Source: Delftia tsuruhatensis (GTDB taxonomy: Bacteria > Pseudomonadota > Gammaproteobacteria > Burkholderiales > Burkholderiaceae_C). Taken from it: a stretch of 64,000 nt of DNA. The stretch is from contig NZ_LR813084.1 of the NCBI RefSeq assembly GCF_903815225.1, positions 1,654,501 through 1,718,500 on the forward strand, given 5' to 3'. Shown one piece after another: positions 11,101-19,261 of the stretch (positions are counted from its first letter, which is position 1; each line of letters starts with the position of its first letter). The notes under the pieces were generated by a model. The model was not told where the DNA came from, did not search any database, and worked only from the letters and a program-made list of their open reading frames with translations. The translations under genes were made by a program, and so were the position numbers.

Positions 11101-11419
11101 CCTGCGCCCCATCCTGATGACCTCGCTGGCCTTCGTCATGGGCGTGCTGCCCCTGGTGCTGTCCACGGGCGCCGGCTCGGAAATGCGCCGCGCCATGGGC
11201 GTGGCCGTGTTCTCGGGAATGATCGGGGTGACGGCCTTCGGCCTGTTCCTCACGCCCGTGTTCTACGTGCTGATGCGCCGCCTGGCAGGCAACCGGCCGC
11301 TCAAGCAGCATGGGCCCGAGATGGATGAAGAGGTCCCTGCACATGCACCCGCCCACGGCCATGCCTCGGGTGGCGGCGCGCTGCCCATGCCCTCTGCTGC
11401 GCGTGGCGAGCATGAATGA
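8168..11419 (+). CDS. RND multidrug efflux pump, inner-membrane subunit (HAE1 family, MexF-like)
   Basis: A 1083-residue proton-driven drug exporter with the two-fold repeated RND architecture: TM1 after 'MNLSKFFIDRPIFAGVLSLL', a large periplasmic loop, TM2-6, a second loop and TM7-12. TM4 carries the essential acidic pair in 'IVVDDAIVVVENVERN' near residue 409, and TM10 carries the partner lysine in 'GLSAKNAILIVEF'. The C-terminal tail is short and His/Pro-rich. ATG 8168 gives the canonical N-terminus; the frame extends upstream to 8111 with non-homologous residues. Its stop TGA overlaps an unused in-frame ATG of the next gene's frame, so the three genes are probably co-transcribed. Confidence 0.96.
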   Translation: MNLSKFFIDRPIFAGVLSLLMLIAGLIAMGGLPISEYPEVAPPSVVVRAQYPGANPKVIAETVATPLEEQINGVEGMLYMGSQATSDGVMTLTVTFRLGTDPDKAQQMVQNRVSQAEPRLPEEVRRLGITTVKSAPDLTMVVHLVSPNQRYDINYLRNYAVLNVKDPLARIEGVGQIQIFGGGDYAMRVWLDPQKVAQRGLSASDVVAAIRGQNVQAAAGVVGASPGLPGVDMQLSINAQGRLQSEEDFGDIIVKSGADGAVTRLRDIGRLEMGAADYSLRSLLNNDPAVGMGVFQAPGSNALEISANVRKTMEALNKNMPEGLEYRIAYDPTQFVRASIESVVHTLLEAIVLVVLVVILFLQTWRASIIPLLAVPVSVIGTFAVLHLLGFSINALSLFGLVLAIGIVVDDAIVVVENVERNIEAGLTPRNATYRAMREVSGPIIAIALVLCAVFVPLAFISGLTGQFYKQFAVTIAISTVISAINSLTLSPALAALLLRGHDAPKDALTRGMDRAFGWLFRGFNRMFHRGSEAYSGGVGRVISRKALMLGIYLALIAVTFGLFKAVPSGFVPAQDKQYLIGFAQLPDGATLDRTDEVIRRMGEIMKDNPNVEDTIAFPGLSINGFTNSSNSGIVFATLKPFDERKRADQSGGAVAGQLNQAFAGIQDAFIVMFPPPPVAGLGTTGGFKLQLEDRASLGYDQMDAAVKAFMAKAYQTPELTGMFTSWQVNVPQLYADIDRTKARQLGVPVTDIFDTMQIYLGSLYANDFNKFGRTYSVRVQADAPYRARAEDVGMLKVRSSSGEMIPLSALMKVDSSFGPERAMRYNGYLTADINGGAAPGFSSGQAQDAIKRIAAETLPKGIAFEWTDLTYQEILAGNSAVIVFPLAILLVFLVLAAQYESLTLPIAIILIVPMGLLAAMTGVWLSRGDSNVFTQIGLIVLVGLSAKNAILIVEFARELEFEGRTPIQAAIEASRLRLRPILMTSLAFVMGVLPLVLSTGAGSEMRRAMGVAVFSGMIGVTAFGLFLTPVFYVLMRRLAGNRPLKQHGPEMDEEVPAHAPAHGHASGGGALPMPSAARGEHE

Positions 11420-11447
11420 GCCCACATCACAAGAACAGGAACCGATC

Positions 11448-12905
11448 ATGAAGATCCCATCGCTTTCGAAACTGCCCAGGCGCCTGCTGCCCCTGGTGGC
11501 GGCGCTGGCGCTGGCCGGCTGCGCCAGCGTGTCCCAGAGCCTGCCCGAGCTGCCGGCCGCACCCGCCTTCAAGGAGCAGGGCGCCGCGCCGCAGGCGGGC
11601 TGGACGCAGGCCCTGCCTGCCGAAGCCCAGGCGCGCGGCCAATGGTGGCTGGCCTTTGCCGACCCGGCGCTGGACGCGCTGGTGGACAAGGCCACGCTGG
11701 ACAACCAGGGCATACAGGCCGCAGCCGCACGCCTGGCCGAGGCCCGCGCCCTGGCGCGCAGCGCCAATGCCGACCGCCTGCCGCAGCTGGGCCTGGGCGC
11801 AGGTGCCACGCGCAGCGCGGGGCTGGACAAGGCATCGGGCACGCGGCCTGCCACCCTGGTCAATGCGGGGCTGAACCTGTCCTATGAGGTCGATCTGTTC
11901 GGCCGCATTTCCCAGGCGGCCGACGCATCGCGGCTGGACGCCGAGGGCCGCGAGGCCCTGCTGCAAAGCACGCGGCTGGCCGTGCAGGCCGAGGTGGCGC
12001 AGACCTATCTGCAGCTGCGCGCGCTGGATGCCGAGCGCGCCCTGATGCGCGAGACCGTGGAGGCCTACCGCGACACGCTGCGCCTGTCCGAGCGCCGGCT
12101 GCAGGCCGGCGACATTGCCGAGCTTGACGTGGCCCGCATCCAGGCCGAGCTGTCCGCCACCGAATCGGACGCGCTGGCACTGGACCGCCAGCGCGCCCAG
12201 GTCGAGCATGCGCTGGCCGTGCTGGTGGGCGACTCCGCCTCGCGCTTCGGCCTGGGCGAAGGCGCCTGGACCACGGCCCTGCCTTCCATTCCAGCGGGCG
12301 TGCCGGCCACGGTGCTCATGCGCCGGCCCGATATCTCGGCCGCGCAGCGCGCCGTGTTCGCGGCACAGTCGCGCGTGGGCGTGGCGAAGACGGCATGGTT
12401 CCCCAGCATCTCGCTGACCGGCGCTGCAGGCCATGCCTCGCCCGAGGTCGGTGACCTGTTCAAGTGGTCCATGCGCTCCTGGGGCGTGGGCGCCCTGCTG
12501 TCGCTGCCGCTGTTCGACGGCGGCCGGCGCGAGGCCGGCGTGCAGGCTGCAGGCGCACAGCTCGATGCCGCGCTGGCCGCCTACCGCCAGCAGGCGCTGG
12601 TGGCCTTCCAGGAGGTGGAGGACCAGCTGTCCTCCATCCGCATACTGCAGGAGCAGTCCACCGTGCAGGCCCGTGCCGTGGTGGCGGCCCAGCGCGCCAC
12701 CAGTCTGTCGGACACGCGCTACCGCAACGGCTACGTTAGCCAGCTCGACCTGCTGGACGCTCGCCGCAGCGAACTGCGCAACCGGCGCCAGGCCCTGCAG
12801 GTGAAGTCCGCGCAGTACCAGGCGGCCGTGGGGCTGATCCGGGCCATCGGCGGGGGCTGGGATGTGCCTGCCGCCCAGGCGCTGGCGCAGGCCGGGGGGC
12901 GGTGA
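11448..12905 (+). CDS. Outer-membrane efflux factor lipoprotein (NodT/OprN family)
   Basis: A 485-residue TolC-like outer-membrane channel of the NodT family. The signal peptide ends in the lipobox 'LALAGC', so the mature protein should be acylated at Cys. The two OEP repeats follow, with long coiled-coil helices rich in Ala, Gln and Glu and the NodT signatures 'RGQWWLAFADPALDALVD' and 'VLMRRPDISAAQRAVFAAQS'. The start is ATG 11448, chosen because AGGA lies about 8 bases upstream and it yields a proper lipoprotein signal; the frame is open further upstream inside the pump gene. It is the third gene of the efflux operon and completes a tripartite exporter. Confidence 0.94.
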   Translation: MKIPSLSKLPRRLLPLVAALALAGCASVSQSLPELPAAPAFKEQGAAPQAGWTQALPAEAQARGQWWLAFADPALDALVDKATLDNQGIQAAAARLAEARALARSANADRLPQLGLGAGATRSAGLDKASGTRPATLVNAGLNLSYEVDLFGRISQAADASRLDAEGREALLQSTRLAVQAEVAQTYLQLRALDAERALMRETVEAYRDTLRLSERRLQAGDIAELDVARIQAELSATESDALALDRQRAQVEHALAVLVGDSASRFGLGEGAWTTALPSIPAGVPATVLMRRPDISAAQRAVFAAQSRVGVAKTAWFPSISLTGAAGHASPEVGDLFKWSMRSWGVGALLSLPLFDGGRREAGVQAAGAQLDAALAAYRQQALVAFQEVEDQLSSIRILQEQSTVQARAVVAAQRATSLSDTRYRNGYVSQLDLLDARRSELRNRRQALQVKSAQYQAAVGLIRAIGGGWDVPAAQALAQAGGR

Positions 12906-12926
12906 ACGGCAGCCGCCAGTCCGGGT

Positions 12927-13229
12927 CTATGGCCCCGCGTCCTGGGCCGGCGGCCAGCACTGGGCGCCGTGCAGCAGGCGGATCAGTTCGATGCGCCGGG
13001 CCTTTGGCCTGAGCCGGTACACCACGATGAAGGGGGTATGGCTGATGACCAGCTCGAAGGTCCCGTCCACCCGGCCGGGCCTTCCCATGCGGGGGTGCTG
13101 CACCAGCATGTCGGTCTGCCGTTCGATCTCGTCGAGCTGGCCGAGGGCGGCGATGGGGTTGTCCTGGGCAATGTAGTCGATGGCGGCCTGTCGGTCACGC
13201 TGGGCGCGTGGTGTCCATGCCAGTTCCAT
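12927..13229 (-). CDS. ParE/RelE-superfamily toxin of a type II toxin-antitoxin module
   Basis: A 100-residue toxin of the ParE/RelE fold. It begins 'MELAWTPRAQRDRQAAIDYI' and has the ParE-like 'HPRMGRPGRVDGTFELVI' and the C-terminal strand 'FIVVYRLRPKARRIELIRLL'. ParE members poison DNA gyrase whereas RelE members cut ribosome-bound mRNA; the RPGR and VYR features favour ParE, but the target is not shown. The ATG at 13229 overlaps the antitoxin TGA as TGATG, meaning tight translational coupling; a GTG at 13232 is the alternative. The module lies between the efflux operon and a LysR gene. Confidence 0.88.
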   Translation of the reverse strand: MELAWTPRAQRDRQAAIDYIAQDNPIAALGQLDEIERQTDMLVQHPRMGRPGRVDGTFELVISHTPFIVVYRLRPKARRIELIRLLHGAQCWPPAQDAGP

Positions 13230-13699
13230 CACCGGGTGCCTTTGGCCCGGGCCTGCAGCACCTCACGCTGGCGCTGCATGTCCTTCTTGGCGGATTCCTG
13301 CGAGATCCAGCTGGTTTCCGCGTCATCTGCCTCTGTCAGTCCCTGCTCCACCTGGGCCCGGAACCACTGGTCGTAGCCCGCCGCCTGGTGCGTGCGCCGG
13401 AGCGCCAGGGCACGATCGGGCCGCGCCCGGGCGGTGGACTTGTCATCCGGGTTCCAGTGTTCGACATTGAAGGCTCCCACCGTCAGACCCAGCTCGCGTA
13501 GCAAGCCCAGGGCCTGGACGGGGTTGCCGAAGCGCCGGGGCTCGGTGCTGCGGGCCTTGGCGAGCACTGCTTCGCCACCTTTGAGCGTCTCGATCTGCAC
13601 GATGAAGTCGCCGCCTTCGGCCTTGAGCGTGACGCCCGCAACGCCACCCGCATCCGTGGTGGTCCGCAATTGTTCAAGGGTCAGTGTGTCCATGGCCAT
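13229..13699 (-). CDS. Composite antitoxin with PaaA2-like C-terminus
   Basis: A 156-residue antitoxin encoded upstream of, and overlapping, the ParE-like toxin. The C-terminal part 'AAGYDQWFRAQVEQGLTEAD' (about 105-125), followed by a charged helix, resembles PaaA2/ParD-type toxin-binding tails. The N-terminal ~85 residues ('AGGVAGVTLKAEGGDFIVQI' and 'RRFGNPVQALGLLRELGLTV') form a separate alpha/beta-looking domain much larger than a usual ribbon-helix-helix, and may carry the DNA-binding function. The ATG near 13699 has another at 13693 as alternative. A perfect inverted repeat just upstream is a candidate autoregulatory operator. Antitoxin identity rests on the C-terminal resemblance and the coupling to the toxin. 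Confidence 0.75.
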   Translation of the reverse strand: MAMDTLTLEQLRTTTDAGGVAGVTLKAEGGDFIVQIETLKGGEAVLAKARSTEPRRFGNPVQALGLLRELGLTVGAFNVEHWNPDDKSTARARPDRALALRRTHQAAGYDQWFRAQVEQGLTEADDAETSWISQESAKKDMQRQREVLQARAKGTR

Positions 13700-13714
13700 C
13701 TCTGCAAGCTGGGT

Positions 13715-13748
13715 TCAATTGTTGATAGTGTGCATGAATAACAATTGA
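13715..13748. promoter_or_regulatory. Inverted repeat upstream of the toxin-antitoxin operon
   Basis: TCAATTGTT (13715-13723) and AACAATTGA (13740-13748) form a perfect 9-bp inverted repeat with a 16-bp spacer, 16-49 bp upstream of the antitoxin start. The half-site spacing is about 2.4 helical turns. The AT-rich setting and position suit an operator bound by the antitoxin or toxin-antitoxin complex. This is inference; binding is not shown. Confidence 0.6.
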
Positions 13749-13767
13749 TCTGCAATTTTTACCGCAC

Positions 13768-14760
13768 TCAGGCCAGCACGTCGATGGAGCGGAACACGCG
13801 CTGCAGCACCGGGTCCGGACTGTGGCGGCAGGCGCGGACCTGCTCCATCAGGTGGTGCACGAAGCGCTCGGCCGGCCAGGGCAGGCGGCCATGGCCGCGC
13901 TGGACCACGCCCACCGTGTGCGGCTCGAACTGCTCGCGCAGGGCCAGCGGCACGATGCGGCCCTGTGGCGCGCTGCACTCGATCAATGGCCAGGGGCAGA
14001 ACGACAGCATGTCGCTGTGCGCGACCAGATGCAGCAGCAGCGAGGCGGAGTGCACCAGGTGGATACGGCCCGCGGGCACGGGCAGGCCGTGGCGCAGGAA
14101 GATGCGCTGCACCAGCGCTTCTTCCTCGGGCGGCGTGTAGTTGAGCAGCCAGTCGCAGTCGGTCAGCGCGGCCAGGGATCGCGCACCGGCCAGCGGATGG
14201 CCGGCGCGCGCCACCACCGTGGCCTCGTAGCGCAGCAGCGGCATGCCATGCAGGTCGCCGGCCGATGCCCCCTGCGGCACACGGCCGATCAGCAGGTCCA
14301 TCGTGCCCTCGCGCAGGCGGGGATGGGCCACGGCCGACAGGCCTTCGAACAGCTCCAGCCGGACCTGCGGCAGTTCGGCGCGGAAGGAGCGCAGCACATG
14401 CGGCAGCAGGCTTTGGCCCACCCAGGGCGTCACGCCGACGGACAGGCGGGTGGCGGCGCCGTGGCCGCGCAGCCGCGCCATTTCGTCCTCGGCCTGGGCG
14501 ATCTGGGCGGTGATCAGCTGGGCGTGGCGCAGCAGGGCGTGGCCTGCGGGCGTGAGGGCGATGCCGCTGCTCTGTCGCTCGAACAGCGCCAGCCGGTGGC
14601 CTTCCTCCAGCTCGCGCAGGGCCTGGGTGATGGCCGACTGGGTGACCCCCAGCGACCGCGATGCGGCGCGCACGCTGCCGCAGCCGGCCACGGCGACGAG
14701 GTAGCGCATCTGGTGCAGTTTCATGGCCGGAGCGGCAGCGGTCGAGGGCAGGGAGGTCAT
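13768..14760 (-). CDS. LysR-family regulator of the adjacent amidohydrolase/Bug locus
   Basis: A LysR regulator of 330 residues from ATG 14760, or 318 from ATG 14724 ('MKLHQMRYLVAVAGCGSVRA'). The latter start sits at the usual distance from the helix-turn-helix 'AASRSLGVTQSAITQALREL', so it is a serious alternative; neither has a clear ribosome site. The effector domain begins near 'GAATRLSVGVTPWVGQSLLP'. It is divergent from the M20 amidohydrolase gene at 14876, with 115 bp between, and that gene plus the Bug receptor are the likely targets. The ligand is probably the amidohydrolase substrate or product, by the usual logic of such pairs. Confidence 0.88.
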   Translation of the reverse strand: MTSLPSTAAAPAMKLHQMRYLVAVAGCGSVRAASRSLGVTQSAITQALRELEEGHRLALFERQSSGIALTPAGHALLRHAQLITAQIAQAEDEMARLRGHGAATRLSVGVTPWVGQSLLPHVLRSFRAELPQVRLELFEGLSAVAHPRLREGTMDLLIGRVPQGASAGDLHGMPLLRYEATVVARAGHPLAGARSLAALTDCDWLLNYTPPEEEALVQRIFLRHGLPVPAGRIHLVHSASLLLHLVAHSDMLSFCPWPLIECSAPQGRIVPLALREQFEPHTVGVVQRGHGRLPWPAERFVHHLMEQVRACRHSPDPVLQRVFRSIDVLA

Positions 14761-14875
14761 GGCCCGATCTTGCAGGTTCCGTGCCATTCCCGCATGGGGG
14801 ATGACCAGCCATGCCTGGCGGGGCAAGCGCAGGTGGTCTTTTGTGCGGTGGTCCCGCTTCCTAGACTCTGGCGCC

Positions 14876-16099
14876 ATGAACCACGACTTGCCCGTTTCTC
14901 CCGCGCCCGGTGGCACCGATCCCGTGCTGCCCGGCATCCGTGCCACCGAAGCCGAGATGGTGGAGTTGCGCCACCACTTGCACGCCCATCCCGAACTGGC
15001 CTTCGAGGAATTCGCCACCAGTGACCTGGTCGCCGAGCGCCTGGCCTCCTGGGGCTACGAGGTGCACCGTGGCCTGGGCGGCACGGGCGTGGTGGGCACG
15101 CTGCGCAGCGGCCAGGGAGCGCGTCGCCTGGGCCTGCGCGCGGACATGGATGCGCTGCCCATCCACGAGCAGACCGGCCTGCCGTACGCCAGCCACCATG
15201 CGGGCCGCATGCATGCCTGCGGGCATGACGGCCATACGGCCATCCTGCTGGCGGCGGCGCGCGAACTGGCAGAGGCGCGGGGCTTCGATGGCACGCTGCA
15301 CCTGATCTTCCAGCCCGCCGAGGAAGGCCTGGGCGGCGGCCGCAAGATGGTCGAGGATGGCCTGTTCGAGCGCTTTCCTTGCGACGCCATCTTTGCCCTG
15401 CACAACATGCCGGGCTTTCCCGCAGGCCAGTTCGGCTTTCGCGAGGGCTCGTTCATGGCCTCGTCGGATACGGTCGTCATCACCGTGCGCGGCAAGGGCG
15501 GCCATGGCTCGGCGCCCCATCTGTCGGCCGATCCCGTGGTGGCGGCGGCCCACCTGGTGCTGGCGCTGCAGACCGTGGTCTCGCGCAATGTCGATCCGCG
15601 TGACATGGCCGTGGTCAGCGTGGGCGCCATCCATGGCGGCGATGCACCGAATGTCATCCCCGGCGAGGTGGAGCTGCGCCTGTCCGTGCGCGCCTACCGG
15701 CCCGAGGTGCGTGCCCTGCTGCGCGAACGCATCACCGAACTGGCCCGGGCCCAGGCCGCCACGCTGGGCGTGCAGGCCGAGGTCGACTACCGCTGGCGCT
15801 ACCCGGCCCTGGTCAACGACGTGGCCAGCACGGTGCTGGCACGCGAAGTGGCGCGCGACTGGCTGGGCGAGCAGGCGCTGATCCCTGACCTGCAGCCGCT
15901 GACGGGCAGCGAGGACTTTTCCTTCATGCTCGAACAATGCCCGGGCAGCTACCTGATCGTGGGCAATGGCGTGGGCGAGACCCATGGCACGGGAGGCTGC
16001 ATGGTGCACAACCCCGGCTACGACTTCAATGACCGCATCCTGCCGCTGGCGGCCACCTACTGGGTGAAGCTGGCCAGGCGCTTCCTGTCCGCCGCCTGA
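14876..16099 (+). CDS. M20-family amidohydrolase (hippurate hydrolase / aminoacylase type)
   Basis: A 407-residue M20D metallopeptidase-fold amidohydrolase that would hydrolyse an N-acyl amino acid or similar amide in the cytoplasm. The metal-site motifs are clear: 'LGLRADMDALPIHEQTGLPY', 'GRMHACGHDGHTAILL', 'FQPAEEGLGGGRKMVEDG', and the distal 'LTGSEDFSFM'. The dimerisation domain starts at 'VVITVRGKGGHGSAPH'. ATG 14876 is the start nearest the family N-terminus. A Bug receptor follows 51 bp downstream on the same strand and a LysR gene is divergent upstream, forming a small uptake-and-hydrolysis locus. The exact substrate cannot be inferred from sequence. Confidence 0.92.
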   Translation: MNHDLPVSPAPGGTDPVLPGIRATEAEMVELRHHLHAHPELAFEEFATSDLVAERLASWGYEVHRGLGGTGVVGTLRSGQGARRLGLRADMDALPIHEQTGLPYASHHAGRMHACGHDGHTAILLAAARELAEARGFDGTLHLIFQPAEEGLGGGRKMVEDGLFERFPCDAIFALHNMPGFPAGQFGFREGSFMASSDTVVITVRGKGGHGSAPHLSADPVVAAAHLVLALQTVVSRNVDPRDMAVVSVGAIHGGDAPNVIPGEVELRLSVRAYRPEVRALLRERITELARAQAATLGVQAEVDYRWRYPALVNDVASTVLAREVARDWLGEQALIPDLQPLTGSEDFSFMLEQCPGSYLIVGNGVGETHGTGGCMVHNPGYDFNDRILPLAATYWVKLARRFLSAA

Positions 16100-16150
16100 G
16101 GCGGTCTTTCTCTCCCACTGCGCCTGCGCGCCCACTCCGTGATTGACCCC

Positions 16151-17149
16151 ATGAGCACAGCATTTTCCTTTTCCCATGCCCCCGGCCCGAGCCGGCGCAG
16201 CCTTCTCGGCGCGGCGGCCCTGGGCCTGGCCGTTCCGGCCATGGCGCAAGGCACCTTTGCGTCCCGGCCCGTGAAGCTGGTCGTGGGCTATCCGGCCGGC
16301 GGCTCGGTGGACCTGGCCGCGCGTGTGACCGGCGATGCGCTGGCCGCGCACCTCAAGGCCACGGTGGTGGTGGACAACGTGGGCGGTGCAGCCGGTGCCA
16401 TCGCCGCACAGCGCGTGGTCTCGGCTCCCGCCGATGGCCATACGCTGCTGGTGGGGGCCAGCAACGAACTGGTGGCCACGCGGCTGGTCAATCCCGCCCA
16501 GCGCTACGACGGACGCCGCGACTTCACGCCGCTGGGCCTGATCGCCACCAGCCCGCTGGTCCTGGTCGCGCGTCCGGGCCTGGGCGTCAGGAGCCTGGCC
16601 GAACTGCTGGAACTGGCGCGGCGCCAGCCGGACAAGCTCAGCTATGGCAGCTCGGGCGTGGGCTCGACCCTGCATTTCGCGGGCGAGTTGCTCAAGCAGC
16701 GCGCGGGCGTCTCCATCGCGCATGTGCCCTACAAGGGCGTGGCGCCGCTGACCAGCGACCTGGCGGGCGGCACGCTGGACCTGGCCATGCTCTCGCCCAC
16801 GGCAGCCCTGCCTTTCCTGCAAGGCGGACGCATCGTGCCGCTGGCCGTCACCAGCGCCCGGCGCCTGGCCGCGCTGACCCAGGTGCCGGCCGTGGCCGAA
16901 CTGGGTGCGCTGGGCGGCTATGAACTGGTCGGCTGGTTCGCGCTGATGGCACCGCGCGGCCTGCCCGCCGCCACGGCCCAGCGCATCACCGCCGCGCTGC
17001 AGCAGGCGCTGGCAGAACCCGCCGTGCGCAAGCGCCTGGAAGATGCCGGCATGGTACCGGCCACGGGGCACGAGGACCTGGCACGGCTCATCGCCGAGGA
17101 AGATCGCAAGTACGAGCAGCTGGCGGCGTTCGGCCGGATGCGCGACTGA
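16151..17149 (+). CDS. Bug-family tripartite tricarboxylate transporter substrate-binding protein
   Basis: A 332-residue periplasmic receptor of the Bug (TctC) family. The N-terminus has a twin-arginine-like signal ('SRRSLLGAAALGLAVPAMAQ'), then the family start 'RPVKLVVGYPAGGSVDLAAR' and 'VVVDNVGGAAGAIAAQRVV'. Bug proteins bind small carboxylates, amides or aromatic acids with two water molecules. The ATG at 16151 is preferred over GTG 16139. It follows the amidohydrolase gene and probably binds the same compound or its precursor. No TctA or TctB gene is present in the window, so this is an orphan receptor, as is common in this family of bacteria. It is convergent with mutL, with only 16 bp between. 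Confidence 0.92.
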   Translation: MSTAFSFSHAPGPSRRSLLGAAALGLAVPAMAQGTFASRPVKLVVGYPAGGSVDLAARVTGDALAAHLKATVVVDNVGGAAGAIAAQRVVSAPADGHTLLVGASNELVATRLVNPAQRYDGRRDFTPLGLIATSPLVLVARPGLGVRSLAELLELARRQPDKLSYGSSGVGSTLHFAGELLKQRAGVSIAHVPYKGVAPLTSDLAGGTLDLAMLSPTAALPFLQGGRIVPLAVTSARRLAALTQVPAVAELGALGGYELVGWFALMAPRGLPAATAQRITAALQQALAEPAVRKRLEDAGMVPATGHEDLARLIAEEDRKYEQLAAFGRMRD

Positions 17150-17165
17150 CGCGGGGCAGGGGCTT

Positions 17166-19190
17166 TCAGCGGCCCCGCAGGAACAGCGCGTCCAGCTCCT
17201 TCATGCTCATCTGCCGCCAGGTGGGGCGGCCATGGTTGCACTGGTCCGAGCGCTCGGTGACTTCCATCTGGCGCAGGAGGGCGTTCATCTCGTCCAGGGT
17301 CAGGCGCCGGTTGGCGCGCACGGCGCCATGGCAGGCCATGGTGGCCAGGATCTCGTTGCGCGCGCGCTGGACCACGGTGCTGGCGTCGTGCTGGGCCAGT
17401 TCGGCCAGCACGCTGCGCGCCAGCTCCACGGCGTCGCCCTGGGCCAGGGTGGCGGGCACGGCACGCACGGCCAGGGTCTTGGGCGAGAAGGGGGAGACCT
17501 CCATGCCCAGGGCCTGAAGCGTGTCGCCATGGGCCTCGGCCGTGGCCACTTCCTCGGGCGTGGCGGCGAAGGTGGCGGGGATCAGCAGCGGCTGGCTGGG
17601 GATCTGCTGCGAGGCATTGACAGCATTCTTGAGCTGCTCGTAGACGATGCGCTCGTGCGCCGCATGCATGTCCACCACGACCATGCCCTGGGCGTTCTCG
17701 GCCAGGATGTAGACGCCGTGGATCTGGGCGACGGCGCGGCCCAGCGGCCAGATGGCTTCTTCGGCAGCGGCAGCGGTGTCCGCTGCCGCTGCCGTGAAGT
17801 GCGCAGGGGAAGGCTCGGAGACGGTGACTGGCTGGGGCTGTGCAGCGGGTGCGTAGCTGGCGGGCACATCGCCGGCAGGCCATTGCACGCCGGGCCTGTC
17901 CACCGCGACTTCGGCGGCACCGGCAGTCTGCGCGGCCGTCTGGGCAGCAAGCGCAACGGGGGCCGGTGCGGCTTCGCGCATGGGTGCCCACAGGCCCGCC
18001 ATGTTGCTGACCTTGTGACCGCCCTGTTCATCGCCAAAGCTCATGCGCGCCTGGGGCCAGGCGGGAGCCGCCACCTTGGGTGCGGTGGCCGGTGCGGCAG
18101 GGGCCAGCTCCGGGGTGCGGGCGGCTTCCTCGGCGGCAGCGGCGGCGGCCGCCGCAGCGCGCGGGGCGGCCAGGGCATTCTCTATGGCGTGGCGCACGGC
18201 CTGGTGCACCTCGCGGCTGTCGCGAAAGCGCACCTCGATCTTGGTCGGGTGCACGTTCACGTCCACGCGCGCGGGATCGATCTCCACATAAAGGGCGTAG
18301 ACGGGCTGCTTGTGGCCGTGCAGCACGTCCTCGTAGGCGCTGCGCGATGCGTGGGTGAGCACCTTGTCGCGCACGAAGCGGCCGTTGACATAGCAGAACT
18401 GCTGGTCGGGCCGCGAGCGCGCCGCATCGGGTATGCCGGCGCGGCCCGTGACATGGACAGCGCCCGACCAATGGTCCACGGTCACGGAGTTCTGCACGAA
18501 GCCGTCGCCCAGCACATCGGCCAGGCGCTGTGCCAAGGCATCGGCCGACATGCTCCCGGCGGCTCGCCATTGCTCGACGAGCTTGCCCTCGTGCCAGATG
18601 GCGAAGCCTACGTCGGGGCGGGCCAGCGCGTGGCGGCGCACGGACTCGATGCAGTGGGCCAGCTCCGTGGCGTCGCTCTTGAGGAATTTGCGGCGGGCCG
18701 GCGTGGAGAAGAACAGCTCCTTGACCTCGACCGTCGTGCCCTGGTTGCGGGCGGCGGGGCGCAGCTCGCCGCTGCGCGCATCGAGCAGGTAGGCGGAATC
18801 CTGACCGGCCGGGCGCGAAAGGATGGATGACTCGGACACCGAGCAGATGGCCGCGAGCGCCTCACCGCGAAAGCCCATGGTGGCCACGGTCTCCAGGTCG
18901 TGCAGGTCTGTGATCTTGCTGGTGGCATGGCGGCGCAGCGCCACGGGCAGCTCGTCGCGCGGGATGCCGCCGCCGTCGTCCTCCACCGAGATCAGCCGCA
19001 CGCCACCGGCCAGCAGCCGCACATTGATCTGGCGGGCGCCGGCATCCAGTGCGTTGTCCACGAGTTCGCGTACCACCGAGGCCGGGCGTTCTACGACTTC
19101 GCCGGCCGCAATCTGGCTGATGAGCTCATCGGGCAGATCGCGGATAGGGCGGCGCACGGGGGTGTCAGGGGTGGGAATGGATGCGTTCAC
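17166..19190 (-). CDS. mutL: DNA mismatch repair protein MutL
   Basis: A 674-residue MutL. The GHKL ATPase motifs are intact: 'RELVDNALDAG' (E42, N46), 'VEDDGGGIP' (about 69-77) and 'GFRGEAL' (106-112). A long Ala/Pro-rich linker (about 340-470) joins the C-terminal domain. That domain carries D-M-H-A-A-H-E-R-I-V-Y-E near 507-518, matching the DQHA(x)2E(x)4E endonuclease motif, and C-N-H-G-R-P-T near 651. MutL is therefore predicted to nick DNA itself, as in bacteria without MutH. It couples MutS mismatch recognition to strand excision. ATG 19190 gives a short Pro/Arg-rich N-terminal lead before the conserved 'IRDLPDELISQIAAGEVVER'. Confidence 0.97.
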   Translation of the reverse strand: MNASIPTPDTPVRRPIRDLPDELISQIAAGEVVERPASVVRELVDNALDAGARQINVRLLAGGVRLISVEDDGGGIPRDELPVALRRHATSKITDLHDLETVATMGFRGEALAAICSVSESSILSRPAGQDSAYLLDARSGELRPAARNQGTTVEVKELFFSTPARRKFLKSDATELAHCIESVRRHALARPDVGFAIWHEGKLVEQWRAAGSMSADALAQRLADVLGDGFVQNSVTVDHWSGAVHVTGRAGIPDAARSRPDQQFCYVNGRFVRDKVLTHASRSAYEDVLHGHKQPVYALYVEIDPARVDVNVHPTKIEVRFRDSREVHQAVRHAIENALAAPRAAAAAAAAAEEAARTPELAPAAPATAPKVAAPAWPQARMSFGDEQGGHKVSNMAGLWAPMREAAPAPVALAAQTAAQTAGAAEVAVDRPGVQWPAGDVPASYAPAAQPQPVTVSEPSPAHFTAAAADTAAAAEEAIWPLGRAVAQIHGVYILAENAQGMVVVDMHAAHERIVYEQLKNAVNASQQIPSQPLLIPATFAATPEEVATAEAHGDTLQALGMEVSPFSPKTLAVRAVPATLAQGDAVELARSVLAELAQHDASTVVQRARNEILATMACHGAVRANRRLTLDEMNALLRQMEVTERSDQCNHGRPTWRQMSMKELDALFLRGR

Positions 19191-19261
19191 GCGGTAATTC
19201 TAGGCGGTGGACTGCACCGCTTCGCGCCTGTGGGAATGCGCTGACGCGACCTGAACACCCC

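Noticed and set aside
8174..11863. A 1229-codon antisense ORF opposite the RND pump gene
   Set aside because: It mirrors the GC-rich third-position bias of the pump gene, has a His/Gln/Asp-rich low-complexity translation and no ribosome site or family.
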